A stretch of 64,000 bases of DNA from Leptolyngbyaceae cyanobacterium JSC-12 (lineage in GTDB: Bacteria; Cyanobacteriota; Cyanobacteriia; Leptolyngbyales; Leptolyngbyaceae). The translations under genes were made by a program, and so were the position numbers. Location: NCBI GenBank assembly GCA_000309945.1, contig CM001633.1, forward strand, positions 4,877,793 through 4,941,792. Direction: 5' to 3'. Below the pieces are notes generated by a model that searched no databases, was not told where the DNA came from, and saw only the letters and a list, made by a program, of their open reading frames with translations. Positions 27,055-36,375 of this stretch are shown here, in pieces (within the stretch, counting starts at the first letter, position 1; each line of letters begins with the position of its first letter).

Positions 27055-28689
27055 ATGCAAACTCTGACTGCTGTGCAACGTGATATGGTGTATGCCCAGG
27101 AGGCAACCCGAACAGGGATTCATAAACCCTTGCTAGCTGCACTGTACGAAGTGCAGCAGCAACCCTTACTGACAGATGGCGAAATGGGGTTAGGTATTGC
27201 GCCTGCGAATCGGATTGCGCTAGAAGCGGTAAGTACCTTTGCTGGACAGGTTCATTTTGCAGCGAACACGATACGAAGTCTGACTCAGGTTCTGATTGAC
27301 CAGGCATGGAAAGACGCAGACCTTTGGCACAGTGAGCAGGGGCGCTACAGTGATCGCTTTCTGCAGCGAGTGGCAAGCGGTTTTGTGCCCGCGTCAGCAG
27401 ATGGGGATGCAGCTCAGCTTGAGTTGTGTGATTTCAACGAATTGCATCGAATATATTTACGCTTTGCCGCCGCTGATTGGCAGGAAATGGGCAAGTTGCA
27501 ATCCCAATCATTTGTTGATGATGCACTGCGATCGCTAATTCGACCATTGCTCAACCAATACTTAGGGTTGGAAAGTCAGCGAGCGGGGTTGTTAGAAGCA
27601 GTACGACTCTGGCAGGGGTTGGACAAACGAGACGACGCGATCGCTTACCTGGCAAAAGAATTAGCCTTACCCCTTGACAGTGCTCTCGTATTTTTTCTGC
27701 GGCAAGCACTGGCTAATTACTCCGCCTATCCCCATCAGCGGGAAGCCTTGGTTCAACTGGTACGACTCTGGCATCAATTTGAGTCACGAGAAGCCACCAT
27801 TTTGCATCTTCAGCATCGCCAATTTCCGTTTGATGTTATTCTCGACACGGCTCTTATGACCTTTGTGCAGCGGTTGCCCTATCTATTTCAAGGCAACGGA
27901 CAACAGCGTAATGCGCTTGTAGAAGGATTCCGCCAATGGCAACAGTTGGAAAGTCGCCCCGATGCCCTGGTCGCTCTGGGAGTTGATCCTGAATTGTTTA
28001 CCGGAACAGTGCTGACTCGAGCCGAAATGGATCAAGCTACTCATCAAATCGATCGCGCTTTAATTGAGTTTATTCGGCAAATTCCAGCAATTTACACAGG
28101 GTCATCCCATCAACGGGAATCACTCCTATATCTAGGACAACTTTGGTATGGCTCAACCACCCAACCTGCCACCATTCAAGCTTTATTAGATGACTTAAAA
28201 CGGGCTGAAACTGCTCGCAGAGAGGGTGTTGATGCGATCCCAAAGCCCATTCCCTCGCCCCCGCCGGATGCGCCCCCGCGCTGGACTCCCGATACCATCT
28301 ATCCCCATGCAACGATTTTGCCTTATGGCAGTTTTACCTGGGCAGAAGCCACGAGTGGTGGACTATATCTTCCGCCCAATCAGGCAGTCGTGGAGATGAT
28401 TATTCAGATGGCAGAGCACCTGCAGCATCTCCGCGATCGCATCGGTCGCCCCCTATCGATATTGCGCTGGTACTGCCCTGTCGAAGCCGATACTGTCTCT
28501 ACTCAATTTCCCAACCATCGCCATGCTCTGGGAGATGCTGTCTTGTTTTACTGTGATGGGTTGACTGGGCGTGAGCTTTATTGGTTCCTGCATCCCTGGT
28601 GGAGTGGTGGATTAGGTCATCATATCCGCTACCCCTACTTGTGTTACGTTGACGGCAGGAGCGATCGCGTCCGTTGGCTACAACGTTAA
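27055..28689 (+). CDS. Repeat protein with degenerate M15-type peptidase domain
   Basis: A 544-residue protein. Residues ~165-375 contain about four copies of a ~60-residue helical unit centred on QRxALLExxRLWQxLxSRxxAI. Residues ~410-544 resemble an M15A (D-Ala-D-Ala carboxypeptidase-like) domain: FTWAEATSGGLYLP, SILRWYCPVEA, HRHALGDAVLFYCDG, then HPWWSGGLGHH and PYLCYVDGR. In active M15_3 enzymes a zinc motif H-x-x-G-x-A-x-D is expected; here His490 is present but the Asp position is Leu497, so zinc binding and catalysis are doubtful. It may bind peptidoglycan without cutting it. No signal peptide. The N-terminal part reads like a phage/muramidase-associated domain (IHKPLLAALYEVQQQP). Confidence 0.7.
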   Translation: MQTLTAVQRDMVYAQEATRTGIHKPLLAALYEVQQQPLLTDGEMGLGIAPANRIALEAVSTFAGQVHFAANTIRSLTQVLIDQAWKDADLWHSEQGRYSDRFLQRVASGFVPASADGDAAQLELCDFNELHRIYLRFAAADWQEMGKLQSQSFVDDALRSLIRPLLNQYLGLESQRAGLLEAVRLWQGLDKRDDAIAYLAKELALPLDSALVFFLRQALANYSAYPHQREALVQLVRLWHQFESREATILHLQHRQFPFDVILDTALMTFVQRLPYLFQGNGQQRNALVEGFRQWQQLESRPDALVALGVDPELFTGTVLTRAEMDQATHQIDRALIEFIRQIPAIYTGSSHQRESLLYLGQLWYGSTTQPATIQALLDDLKRAETARREGVDAIPKPIPSPPPDAPPRWTPDTIYPHATILPYGSFTWAEATSGGLYLPPNQAVVEMIIQMAEHLQHLRDRIGRPLSILRWYCPVEADTVSTQFPNHRHALGDAVLFYCDGLTGRELYWFLHPWWSGGLGHHIRYPYLCYVDGRSDRVRWLQR

Positions 28690-28797
28690 TTTGTTGTAAA
28701 ATACCCATTTATTTTCATAAAATCCGCTACATCGTTGATGTCTACTCCCGTGTTTGGGGAACCATACACCTAGATACAATTCTCTAAGAAAGCCGCT

Positions 28798-29592
28798 ATG
28801 TCAGCTCCTATTGTTTTCACGGCACCGTTACTAGCTCAAGCTGGCAACAAAACCACAAAACCCACCACATCCCCTTCAGCCGCTGAGACTGCTGCTTCTG
28901 CTACCTGTAACAGCCAACCCTGGATGTTTGCAACGGGTGGATTATTCTTACTCCTTGTGGCTCTTGGTGTTTTCTCCAAAATCAGTGCCGACAAAGTTGC
29001 AAAACAGCTGAAGTTTGAAACCTTTAAAAATCGTGAACTTCAGAAAAAGCTGAAGTATGCTGCCGAAACTATCGGCAAAATGGAACGCAACCCCGACCTC
29101 ATCCATTCACGAGAATTTAACCTCGACTATCTGCGAATGCGGATGGAAGAAGAACTATTTCATTTCTCGATCCTCAACCAAATTAAAATTAAGGTCAAAG
29201 AAAAAATCAGTGTGGCACTACGTCCTGGACAGGCGAATCAGGGTGAAATTGGGATTGCCAGTACTGGACGGCACATTGATGAAGTCTTCGATGTGGAGTA
29301 CGAACCAGGCGATATGCCCAAAGGTACCAAACGAGTTCTGTTCCGCATCCAAATCAAGATCTTTAAGCTGCCAACCCAGCCCACCTCTGTCACCATCAAT
29401 CAAATTATTGATTGCATTGAAACTTACCTCAGCCCCACTGGGGATCACGACACCTGGCAACCCACAATTCAGGGTCGTATTGCCAATATGCATTGGGATC
29501 AAAAAGCTAAGCCTACCCCACTATTGGTGTTGGAACAAACCCAGGAAGGTTCAAACGTCACCTTCAGAACCACCCGCATGGCTCATAACTAG
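28798..29592 (+). CDS. Membrane-anchored hypothetical protein (264 aa)
   Basis: One transmembrane helix (MFATGGLFLLLVALGVF, residues ~42-58) follows a Thr/Ala/Ser-rich N-terminus; a long helical segment (KISADKVAKQLKFETFKNRE) and a mixed alpha/beta domain follow, ending near VTFRTTRMAHN. The soluble domain contains ESIxNxIx-like helical parts and a GDHDTWQPTIQGRIANMHWD stretch. I do not recognise the family, though similar proteins appear to be widespread in cyanobacteria. It stands alone, 137 bp before devB. The ATG at 28798 lacks a strong Shine-Dalgarno. Confidence 0.7.
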   Translation: MSAPIVFTAPLLAQAGNKTTKPTTSPSAAETAASATCNSQPWMFATGGLFLLLVALGVFSKISADKVAKQLKFETFKNRELQKKLKYAAETIGKMERNPDLIHSREFNLDYLRMRMEEELFHFSILNQIKIKVKEKISVALRPGQANQGEIGIASTGRHIDEVFDVEYEPGDMPKGTKRVLFRIQIKIFKLPTQPTSVTINQIIDCIETYLSPTGDHDTWQPTIQGRIANMHWDQKAKPTPLLVLEQTQEGSNVTFRTTRMAHN

Positions 29593-29728
29593 ATGTTGTT
29601 CAGGTTCAAGCCTAAAGTTTTCCTGGAGAAACCAGCAGTTTTCAAGTTGAACGTGGTTCACTTCTTTCCCCAAGACTCCGCAATTGTGTCAAAATCGTTA
29701 AACAAAGTCGCACAAAAAACTACTTTGC

Positions 29729-30868
29729 GTGAGTCCCTTGGGTGAAAAACAACTATTGAAATCCGGAAAGTGGATTGCTGTCTTGATTGCAGCCGCACTT
29801 GGAGTTGCAGGGTTGGGGATTGTTATGGCGCTGCGCCCGTCGTCAACCAGTCAGGCTCCAACTACTTCGCCATCACCTACGGAATCCACAACTGAAAATG
29901 CAATTACAGCATTGGGTCGTTTGGAGCCAGAAGGGGAGGTTATTAAACTGGCAGCGCCTTCTGGTGGAGGCTCAGCAACGCCCATTTTTGGCACGCCTCG
30001 CATCACTCGATTGTTGGTAAAAGAGCGATCTGAAGTAAAGGCTGGGCAACCAATCGCTGTTTTGGACACCTATGATCGTTTGATGGCAGCCGGACTCAAA
30101 GCTGAGGCCGAAGTGCAAGAAGCCCAAACTCGCCTTGCGCAAGTGCAGGCTGGGGCAAAACGGGGAGATATTGAAGCTCAAAGAGCCACGGTTGAGGCGC
30201 GGCTGGCAAATGTGGCACGATTGGAATCGGAAGTTCAAACGACCCGATGGGAAGCTGAACGCTATCAAAATCTTTTTCGCTCAGGTGCGGTGTCCGAGCA
30301 GGAAGCCAGAAACCGCCAGTTAAAATACACAACGACTGTTCGACAGTTGGAACAGGCAAAGCGGGAACTGGAGGAGGCACAAAATACGTTGAAGAGCGTT
30401 GCTGAAGTTCGTCCAACAGATGTTCAACAGGCACAGGCAGCGGTCAATGTTGCAGTCGCAAATTTGCAGCGAGCAAAAGCCGATTTAGAAGCTTCTATTG
30501 TGCGATCGCCAATCAACGGTCAGATCATCAAAATTCACACCCGTGAAGGTGAACAGGTCAGCAGTAATGGCATTGCTGAAATTGGTAACATTACGCAAAT
30601 GATGGCAGTTGCCGAGGTATACGAGACTGATATCCAGAGAGTCAGAAAGGGGCAACGAGCAACAATCACTGGTAGCGCCTTTCCTGGAGAAATTAGCGGC
30701 ACCGTTGAACAAATTGGCTTGCTAATTCAGAAAAATGACGTGCTGAATACTGATCCGGCTGCTGATACGGATGTGCGTGTGGTTGAGGTTAAGATTCGCC
30801 TGGATGACAGTCGTCTTGTTTCTGGACTCACCAACTTGCAGGTTAAGGTTAAGATTCAGCCTGATTAA
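29729..30868 (+). CDS. devB: HlyD/DevB-type membrane fusion protein
   Basis: A 379-residue periplasmic adaptor with an N-terminal membrane anchor (WIAVLIAAALGVAGLGIVMAL), a lipoyl-like half motif (LGRLEPEGEVIKLAAP), a long coiled-coil hairpin (residues ~100-230, rich in Ala/Glu/Gln) and the second lipoyl half (IVRSPINGQIIKIHTREGEQV), then a beta-barrel. This is the DevB pattern from heterocyst glycolipid exporters. Start is GTG 29729; no ATG fits. devC follows after 2 nt, so the two are translationally coupled. In the DevBCA system DevB joins the inner-membrane permease to TolC. The exported substrate here is unknown. Confidence 0.88.
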   Translation: MSPLGEKQLLKSGKWIAVLIAAALGVAGLGIVMALRPSSTSQAPTTSPSPTESTTENAITALGRLEPEGEVIKLAAPSGGGSATPIFGTPRITRLLVKERSEVKAGQPIAVLDTYDRLMAAGLKAEAEVQEAQTRLAQVQAGAKRGDIEAQRATVEARLANVARLESEVQTTRWEAERYQNLFRSGAVSEQEARNRQLKYTTTVRQLEQAKRELEEAQNTLKSVAEVRPTDVQQAQAAVNVAVANLQRAKADLEASIVRSPINGQIIKIHTREGEQVSSNGIAEIGNITQMMAVAEVYETDIQRVRKGQRATITGSAFPGEISGTVEQIGLLIQKNDVLNTDPAADTDVRVVEVKIRLDDSRLVSGLTNLQVKVKIQPD

Positions 30869-30870
30869 TC

Positions 30871-32028
30871 ATGTTTGCGATTCCCCTAGCCTGGTTACAG
30901 CTTAAGCGTGAAAAAATTCGTCTCCTGATTGCTCTGGCTGGAATCGGGTTTGCTGTGATTTTGATGTTTATTCAGTTGGGCTTTCAGGATGCGCTGTTTG
31001 ATAGTGCTGTCAGGCTCCACCAAAATCTGCAAGGTGACATTTTTCTAATCAGTCCGCAATCTACTTCGCTGATTGCCATGCGGAGTTTTTCTCAGCGGCG
31101 ACTGTATCAGGCTTTGGGGTTTCCAGGGGTTGAATCCATCAGTCCCATTTACTTAGATTTTGCTCTGTGGAAAAATCCAACCAACCAGCGTACACGTGGC
31201 ATTTTGGTGATTGGCTTTGATCCTGCCGACGCAGTCTTCAGTCAGGAGTTAGTTCCGAATGTGGCACCGATCAAACTCCCTGACGTGGTGTTGTTTGATC
31301 GCAAGTCTCGTGCAGAGTTTGGTCCGATTGCTGATTTGTTCGCAGCAGGTAAACCCGTACAAACTGAGGTTGCAGGGCGTAGGGTAACCGTTGGGGATTT
31401 GTTCGAACTTGGAGCATCCTTTGGAGCCGATGGTAATATCATTACCAGCGATTTGAACTTTATTCGGATTTTTGATCGTCGCAATAAAGGGTTAATTGAT
31501 GTAGGCGCTGTGAAGCTCAAACCTGGTGCCAATCTCGAAACCATCTTGCCAGCAATGAGGGCACAACTTCAGGATGTGACGAATGATGTGAAGGTTCTCT
31601 CAAAGGAAGAGTTTATTCAGTTTGAGCAAAATTATTGGCGCAGCAGCACGGCGATTGGGTTTATCTTTACCCTGGGAACTGCAATCGGGTTTCTGGTAGG
31701 TACAATTATCGTTTACCAGATTTTATATACCGATATCACAGACCACTTGCCGGAATATGCCACGCTTAAAGCAATGGGCTATAAGAACTTTTACTTGCTG
31801 AACCTGGTCTTTCAGGAGGCAATTATTTTGGCAGTGTTGGGCTACATTCCGGGGTTTTTGATGGCGTTGGGGTTGTATAAATTGACGCGCAATGCCACCT
31901 CATTACCGATCGCGATGACCGTAGAGCGAGGCATTCTTGTATTTGTGCTGACAGTGCTCATGTGCGTAATTTCAGGGGCGATCGCAGTTCGCAAAGTGCA
32001 AGATGCTGATCCTGCTGATATTTTTTAG
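30871..32028 (+). CDS. devC: DevC-type ABC transporter permease
   Basis: A 385-residue FtsX-like permease. The N-terminal helix (LIALAGIGFAVILMFIQLGFQDALF) is followed by a large periplasmic domain, then three further helices (IGFIFTLGTAIGFLVGTIIV; LNLVFQEAIILAVLGYIPGF; ILVFVLTVLMCVISGAIAV). The end AVRKVQDADPADIF is characteristic of DevC. It starts 2 nt after devB. The expected third gene, devA (ATPase), is not downstream; dps follows instead. DevC needs an ATPase, which must be encoded elsewhere. Confidence 0.9.
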   Translation: MFAIPLAWLQLKREKIRLLIALAGIGFAVILMFIQLGFQDALFDSAVRLHQNLQGDIFLISPQSTSLIAMRSFSQRRLYQALGFPGVESISPIYLDFALWKNPTNQRTRGILVIGFDPADAVFSQELVPNVAPIKLPDVVLFDRKSRAEFGPIADLFAAGKPVQTEVAGRRVTVGDLFELGASFGADGNIITSDLNFIRIFDRRNKGLIDVGAVKLKPGANLETILPAMRAQLQDVTNDVKVLSKEEFIQFEQNYWRSSTAIGFIFTLGTAIGFLVGTIIVYQILYTDITDHLPEYATLKAMGYKNFYLLNLVFQEAIILAVLGYIPGFLMALGLYKLTRNATSLPIAMTVERGILVFVLTVLMCVISGAIAVRKVQDADPADIF

Positions 32029-32070
32029 TCCTGAGAGTTTCCTTTGCTATCAAATCAAGTTGTCAAGTTG

Positions 32071-32085
32071 TACTCATAACGAGTA
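32071..32085. promoter_or_regulatory. Palindrome upstream of dps
   Basis: TACTC-ATAAC-GAGTA is a perfect 5-bp inverted repeat with a 5-bp spacer, 77-91 nt upstream of the dps start. It may be an operator for a redox or iron regulator such as a Fur/PerR family protein. It does not match a textbook Fur box closely. Confidence 0.35.
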
Positions 32086-32161
32086 TGATTTATTAAGAGG
32101 CAGAAAACTAGCGCTACGACGATTAGCCCATAAATTGCATTCAAAGATTTTAGGAGACACT

Positions 32162-32641
32162 ATGACAACGACATTGCAAGCCACAACAACCAATTTGGTC
32201 AAGGCGCTCAATCGGCAACAAGCGAATACACTGGTTGCTTATCTCAACTACAAAAAATATCATTGGTCAACCTATGGACCCTTGTTTCGCGACTTGCATC
32301 TTTTGTTTGAGGAGCAGGGGGCTGAGGTCTTCGCTATGCTAGATGAACTGGCAGAACGCAGTTTGATGATTGATGGCTCGCCAGTTGCTGATCCTGGTGA
32401 TTATCTGCCGATCGCAACCGTCAAAGCCTCTGTGGGTAAGTTATCAGTGAGCGAAATGGTGCAAGAAGCGATCGCTACCCATGAACTCATCATCCGTGAA
32501 ATGCACGATGATGCTGAAGTTGCTGCTAATGCAGGCGACATTGGCACTGCAGATCTGTATACTCGCCTGGTGCAAGTTCACCAGAAGCATCGCTGGTTCC
32601 TGAAAGAAATTCTGAAAAAAGGCGATGGCTTGGTCTTGTAA
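32162..32641 (+). CDS. dps: Dps-family ferritin-like DNA-protection protein
   Basis: A 159-residue protein beginning MTTTLQATTTNLVKALNRQQ at ATG 32162, which has AGGAG 8 nt upstream; the longer frame from 32003 has no such support. The intersubunit ferroxidase residues of Dps are visible in YHWSTYGPLFRDLHLLFEEQ (His, His and downstream Asp/Glu). The dodecamer stores iron and removes hydrogen peroxide. Cyanobacterial Dps proteins of this type often work under oxidative stress. The devC gene lies 133 bp upstream, so separate control is likely. Confidence 0.93.
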   Translation: MTTTLQATTTNLVKALNRQQANTLVAYLNYKKYHWSTYGPLFRDLHLLFEEQGAEVFAMLDELAERSLMIDGSPVADPGDYLPIATVKASVGKLSVSEMVQEAIATHELIIREMHDDAEVAANAGDIGTADLYTRLVQVHQKHRWFLKEILKKGDGLVL

Positions 32642-32761
32642 AAATGGAGGATAGAGAGTGTAGGGTATTGAGAGACGGGTAATGGGTGATAGGTAATAGG
32701 CTAAATCATTCATGCCATTTCCAGTTTCCCACTCCTGCTCTCAAATTCTTAACCACTTTCT

Positions 32762-33613
32762 ATGTTCCAACCTCCTACTTTAGTCAATGAATCCCGTTGC
32801 TTCGGTGGCACTCTTGGCTTTTATAAGCACATGTCTGAACAATGCCGATGTGAGATGCGATTCTCAGTGTATCAGCCGCCCCAGGCAGCATCTCAATCTG
32901 TTCCTGTGCTGTATTTTTTATCAGGGTTAACCTGCACCGAAGAGAACTTTATGGCAAAAGCAGGAGCGCAACGGCTAGCAGCTATGTATGGCTTAATCCT
33001 GGTTGCACCTGATACTAGCCCTCGTAATACTGGAACTCCTGGTGAAGACAACGACTGGGATTTTGGCACGGGGGCTGGTTTTTATGTGGATGCAACCCAG
33101 TCTCCGTGGAGTCAGCATTATCGGATGTATAGCTACGTGGTCGAAGAGCTACCAGTCTTGATCGCAAAGCATTTTCCAGTGTGCAGCGATCGCCAAGGAA
33201 TTTTCGGACACTCAATGGGTGGTCATGGTGCGTTAGTCTGCGCGTTACGCAATCCAGATCAGTTTCAGTCAGTGTCAGCCTTTGCGCCGATTTGTGCACC
33301 GATGCAATGTCCCTGGGGGCAAAAAGCCTTTACTCACTATTTAGGGGAGAACCAGGAGCAATGGTGTACATATGATGCCCACGAATTGGTCTTGCAGGCA
33401 AGATTTCCTGGGGTGATTTTGATTGACCAGGGAACCGCCGATACGTTTTTGACTTCCCAACTTATGCCACACATCTTTAAGCAAGCTTGTGCTGAAGTGG
33501 AGCAGCCCTTAAATTTACGCATGCAAGAAGGCTACGACCATAGTTATTACTTCGTTGCAACGTTTATAGAAGATCATATTCGGCATCATGCCAAAATGCT
33601 GATGGCAGCTTAA
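32762..33613 (+). CDS. fghA: S-formylglutathione hydrolase
   Basis: A 283-residue alpha/beta-hydrolase of the esterase D family. VLYFLSGLTCTEENFMAKAG, the acyl-binding PDTSPR and GEDNDWDFGTGAGFY, and the nucleophile motif GHSMGGHGAL are diagnostic; the acid lies in LIDQGTADTFL and the catalytic His in YDHSYYF. It hydrolyses S-formylglutathione to formate and glutathione in formaldehyde detoxification. No glutathione-dependent formaldehyde dehydrogenase gene is adjacent. Confidence 0.94.
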   Translation: MFQPPTLVNESRCFGGTLGFYKHMSEQCRCEMRFSVYQPPQAASQSVPVLYFLSGLTCTEENFMAKAGAQRLAAMYGLILVAPDTSPRNTGTPGEDNDWDFGTGAGFYVDATQSPWSQHYRMYSYVVEELPVLIAKHFPVCSDRQGIFGHSMGGHGALVCALRNPDQFQSVSAFAPICAPMQCPWGQKAFTHYLGENQEQWCTYDAHELVLQARFPGVILIDQGTADTFLTSQLMPHIFKQACAEVEQPLNLRMQEGYDHSYYFVATFIEDHIRHHAKMLMAA

Positions 33614-33966
33614 AACTGTTGAAACATCAAGTTTATGGCTATGACTTTAGACTCATTGATATTAAAGGTAGATAAAATAGGTCATATGTTGTGGATAACA
33701 TCAGTTCGTTAAATAGATAAGTAAAGTTTACTTTAGAGCGTTTATCTGAACTTTATCAGATGATTGATGAATCTTCTTCTTCTTCTTCTGAGTTGCTAAC
33801 AACTATGCTAAAAGAGTCAGACGTTATATCAAAAGTTTTACAGATAGCTATTCGAAAATTGATGCATCTTAAGTGAGAATTTGAGGCTTTTGCAAGATGA
33901 ATTGAAAGGGGAAGTTTTGGGGACTGCCCTGATTTTTGTATAAATGCAGATTGTATAGAAGCAGGT
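33614..33966. other. Intergenic region with a TCT microsatellite
   Basis: Six tandem TCT units lie at 33772-33789. A short plus frame from ATG 33760 (38 codons, with a run of serines) uses them but has no ribosome site and no homolog I recognise. Nothing else is visible. The flanking genes converge here. Confidence 0.45.
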
Positions 33967-36375
33967 TTAAGACTGCGATCGCACCCGCACTCGAACAAAT
34001 TTTAGTCCAGTTACTCCCTGTAAAGGCTCTACTATTCCTTTCTCAAACTTCTCTTCGACCAAGCCTTCCCGCACAAGATAGTGAAGATATTGTTGATATT
34101 CTTCTAACTCTTCACTCGTGGAATATACCAGAGTTAACATTCCAGGTTGAGTGATACGAGTTTGAGTTTGTTCATCAATTGCTTTATCAATTCGCTTTTT
34201 CACAATTTCGTAACGGGTGTCACGAGTACCCCGAACATCAAACAATTTTTCGGTGGTTTCATCATGAAAAATATCAACAGTAGAGTCTTGAACTAATACA
34301 AGATGAGTAACTTGCATTCTCGTTGTGTGATCGGCTTGAAATTTCAGCGCTGCACGGGCACAGTCACACATGGCACGAAGTTGTTCGTATCGCAAACTGC
34401 GAAGCTGAAACTTACCAAATTTAGGATCAATAGATTGTCCAGCATAAATCATGTGATCAATACCGTCGGTGGTTTCAATATCACAATAATGAGGGGTGAT
34501 TTGCTGCATACGATGTTGCCAGCGCTCCCAGGTTTCCCTTAAGCAGGTATTTATTTGGCTGATGGTTTGGTCGTATTCTGCACGAGCAACGTAGACACAC
34601 TGATGCTCGTTATTGCAGGCAGATTGATAGGTTTGAATTGCTGCGATCGCGCCTTCGCCACACTGCGCAAAATAATCGAAATAGACTTCCAGATGATTTC
34701 GCAGATATCGAATTTCAGCTACTTCAGCATCAACTGTTACCTTTTCTTGAATCCGCTGCATTCGTTCTAGCAAATCGAGCCGCAGTTGCTCACTTAGGGC
34801 ACTGGCTTCTTCTGCACAAACTGCTTCCACCACTGCCATTCCCAGGCGCAGTTGTTCTAATAAGTCTGCCTGGATGGCGCGGTTCCGAGCGTCAGATGAT
34901 CCTCGGATATCCGAAATGCCATACAGCGGGTAAACATTGTTAAATACAATTGGCTCAGGTGGTAGCCCCATGCTGCGGCGTTCTGCTTCCTGCATAAATC
35001 GCCACTCTACAGCAGGGTGAATGTTGGTGATGAAGCGTTGTTGTACCAGTTGCCGTTGAGCGGAGGTAAGGGCGCGAGTAAATGCAGGAATAAGTTGCTC
35101 AGCATGGCAGGCATCCAGCCCATCAAAATGGTTGGGGCGATCGCTGAGCAACCCAATTAAACCAACAATCTGAACTTGGCGCTCGTTCTGCTTAGAAGCC
35201 CGAGTTTCTGCACGAGGAATGACTGTTTGAGCAATTAGGGGAATCATCAGCAAGGAACGCACGCCTTGAGCGACTAACTGCCGTCCCAACTCTGTGCGAC
35301 ACTCACGTGCCAAATCCCGAATTCCCATGACTTGGTTCAACTGCAACGCTTTCATGGCGTGGGAATCACGAATGGCATCTAATGGGTAGGTTGTGGCATC
35401 CATTTCGTGGCGATCGCTACCCATAAATACCCGAATTTGATCTTTTTCGATTGTGAGGATGATAGTGTTATCTGTACGAAACAGCGATTTCAACTGTCGA
35501 TTGACTAATCGAAACTTGTGAGGACGTAAGATTGAGTCGCGATCAATTAATAGTTGGGTGATCCGGCGAATGGTTTCCCGCACAGTTACATCCAACCCTT
35601 CTAGCAATAACTGTCCCTCGACTCGGTAATTGGTTAGAGAAAATCGCTGCTCTAGCTCTTGCAGTTGTTGGGGATCGTTTAGCCACCTGTCTAACTCATC
35701 CAGAGTCATGGCTGCCAGGTGTAAATCGGCAAATTCGTCCAGATCTGGGTTTAGTCGAGTAATTTGTAGATTTTCAGACCGTAACCAAAATTCAACATAG
35801 CGTGGTTCAGCTTGTAAAGAACTCGATAAGGAAACCATTGCTGGGGTTTCCAGCAAGCGGCAACTACTAGGATCGATGTTATAAAATTTCTCTAGTATAA
35901 AATGCAGCAAATGCCGTCGATATAACCGCAAAACTGCGGCATAGTCTTTCTCGGCAAGCTGTTGCTTCAAGATAGCACTTAAGTTTAACTCTTCATCTTT
36001 CACAAGTGGGTGCGATCGCACGGGTATTCCTAACTGCTGACAAAAATATTCATTGGCATACTGAAGTGTCAGGTTTGTAGGATTGATGACTGCAATTAAC
36101 AATTGACTACACCGATGCAGCGTGTGCAACCATTTTGATTGTTCAACCCATGCCTGGATTTGCTCAAGTTCCATAGAATTGGGTAACTGAGCTTGTAAAG
36201 TCTGCAAACATCGCTGCAGATCCAGCATATTTGAATTGAAGGTTAATGCAGTAATGCGCTGTAGTTCATCGGTCTCTGAATAGGACGAAGATTCAGAAGT
36301 ATGCATAGAAGGGAGGATTTGAGGAAGGAATTGACCATTAGTAGATGCATCTGGTTTTGGTAGCGTAACACCCAT
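33967..36375 (-). CDS. Large GAF-domain protein of unknown function
   Basis: An 802-residue soluble protein. Residues ~85-175 resemble a PAS-like region (LLIAVINPTNLTLQYANEYFC), and residues ~280-460 resemble a GAF domain, with a metabolite-binding-type hydrophobic core and RECRTELGRQLVAQGVRSLL. Then comes the segment PIVFNNVYPLYGISDIRGSS, a motif found in a conserved group of bacterial GAF proteins. No kinase, cyclase or HTH output is visible. Start ATG 36375 has AAGGAA about 8 nt upstream. It appears intact. A regulatory or signalling role is likely, substrate unknown. Confidence 0.75.
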   Translation of the reverse strand: MGVTLPKPDASTNGQFLPQILPSMHTSESSSYSETDELQRITALTFNSNMLDLQRCLQTLQAQLPNSMELEQIQAWVEQSKWLHTLHRCSQLLIAVINPTNLTLQYANEYFCQQLGIPVRSHPLVKDEELNLSAILKQQLAEKDYAAVLRLYRRHLLHFILEKFYNIDPSSCRLLETPAMVSLSSSLQAEPRYVEFWLRSENLQITRLNPDLDEFADLHLAAMTLDELDRWLNDPQQLQELEQRFSLTNYRVEGQLLLEGLDVTVRETIRRITQLLIDRDSILRPHKFRLVNRQLKSLFRTDNTIILTIEKDQIRVFMGSDRHEMDATTYPLDAIRDSHAMKALQLNQVMGIRDLARECRTELGRQLVAQGVRSLLMIPLIAQTVIPRAETRASKQNERQVQIVGLIGLLSDRPNHFDGLDACHAEQLIPAFTRALTSAQRQLVQQRFITNIHPAVEWRFMQEAERRSMGLPPEPIVFNNVYPLYGISDIRGSSDARNRAIQADLLEQLRLGMAVVEAVCAEEASALSEQLRLDLLERMQRIQEKVTVDAEVAEIRYLRNHLEVYFDYFAQCGEGAIAAIQTYQSACNNEHQCVYVARAEYDQTISQINTCLRETWERWQHRMQQITPHYCDIETTDGIDHMIYAGQSIDPKFGKFQLRSLRYEQLRAMCDCARAALKFQADHTTRMQVTHLVLVQDSTVDIFHDETTEKLFDVRGTRDTRYEIVKKRIDKAIDEQTQTRITQPGMLTLVYSTSEELEEYQQYLHYLVREGLVEEKFEKGIVEPLQGVTGLKFVRVRVRSQS

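Noticed and set aside
33756-33998. 80-codon minus-strand frame, and a 38-codon plus frame from 33760
   Set aside because: Both depend on the TCT microsatellite, lack ribosome sites and show no recognisable family.
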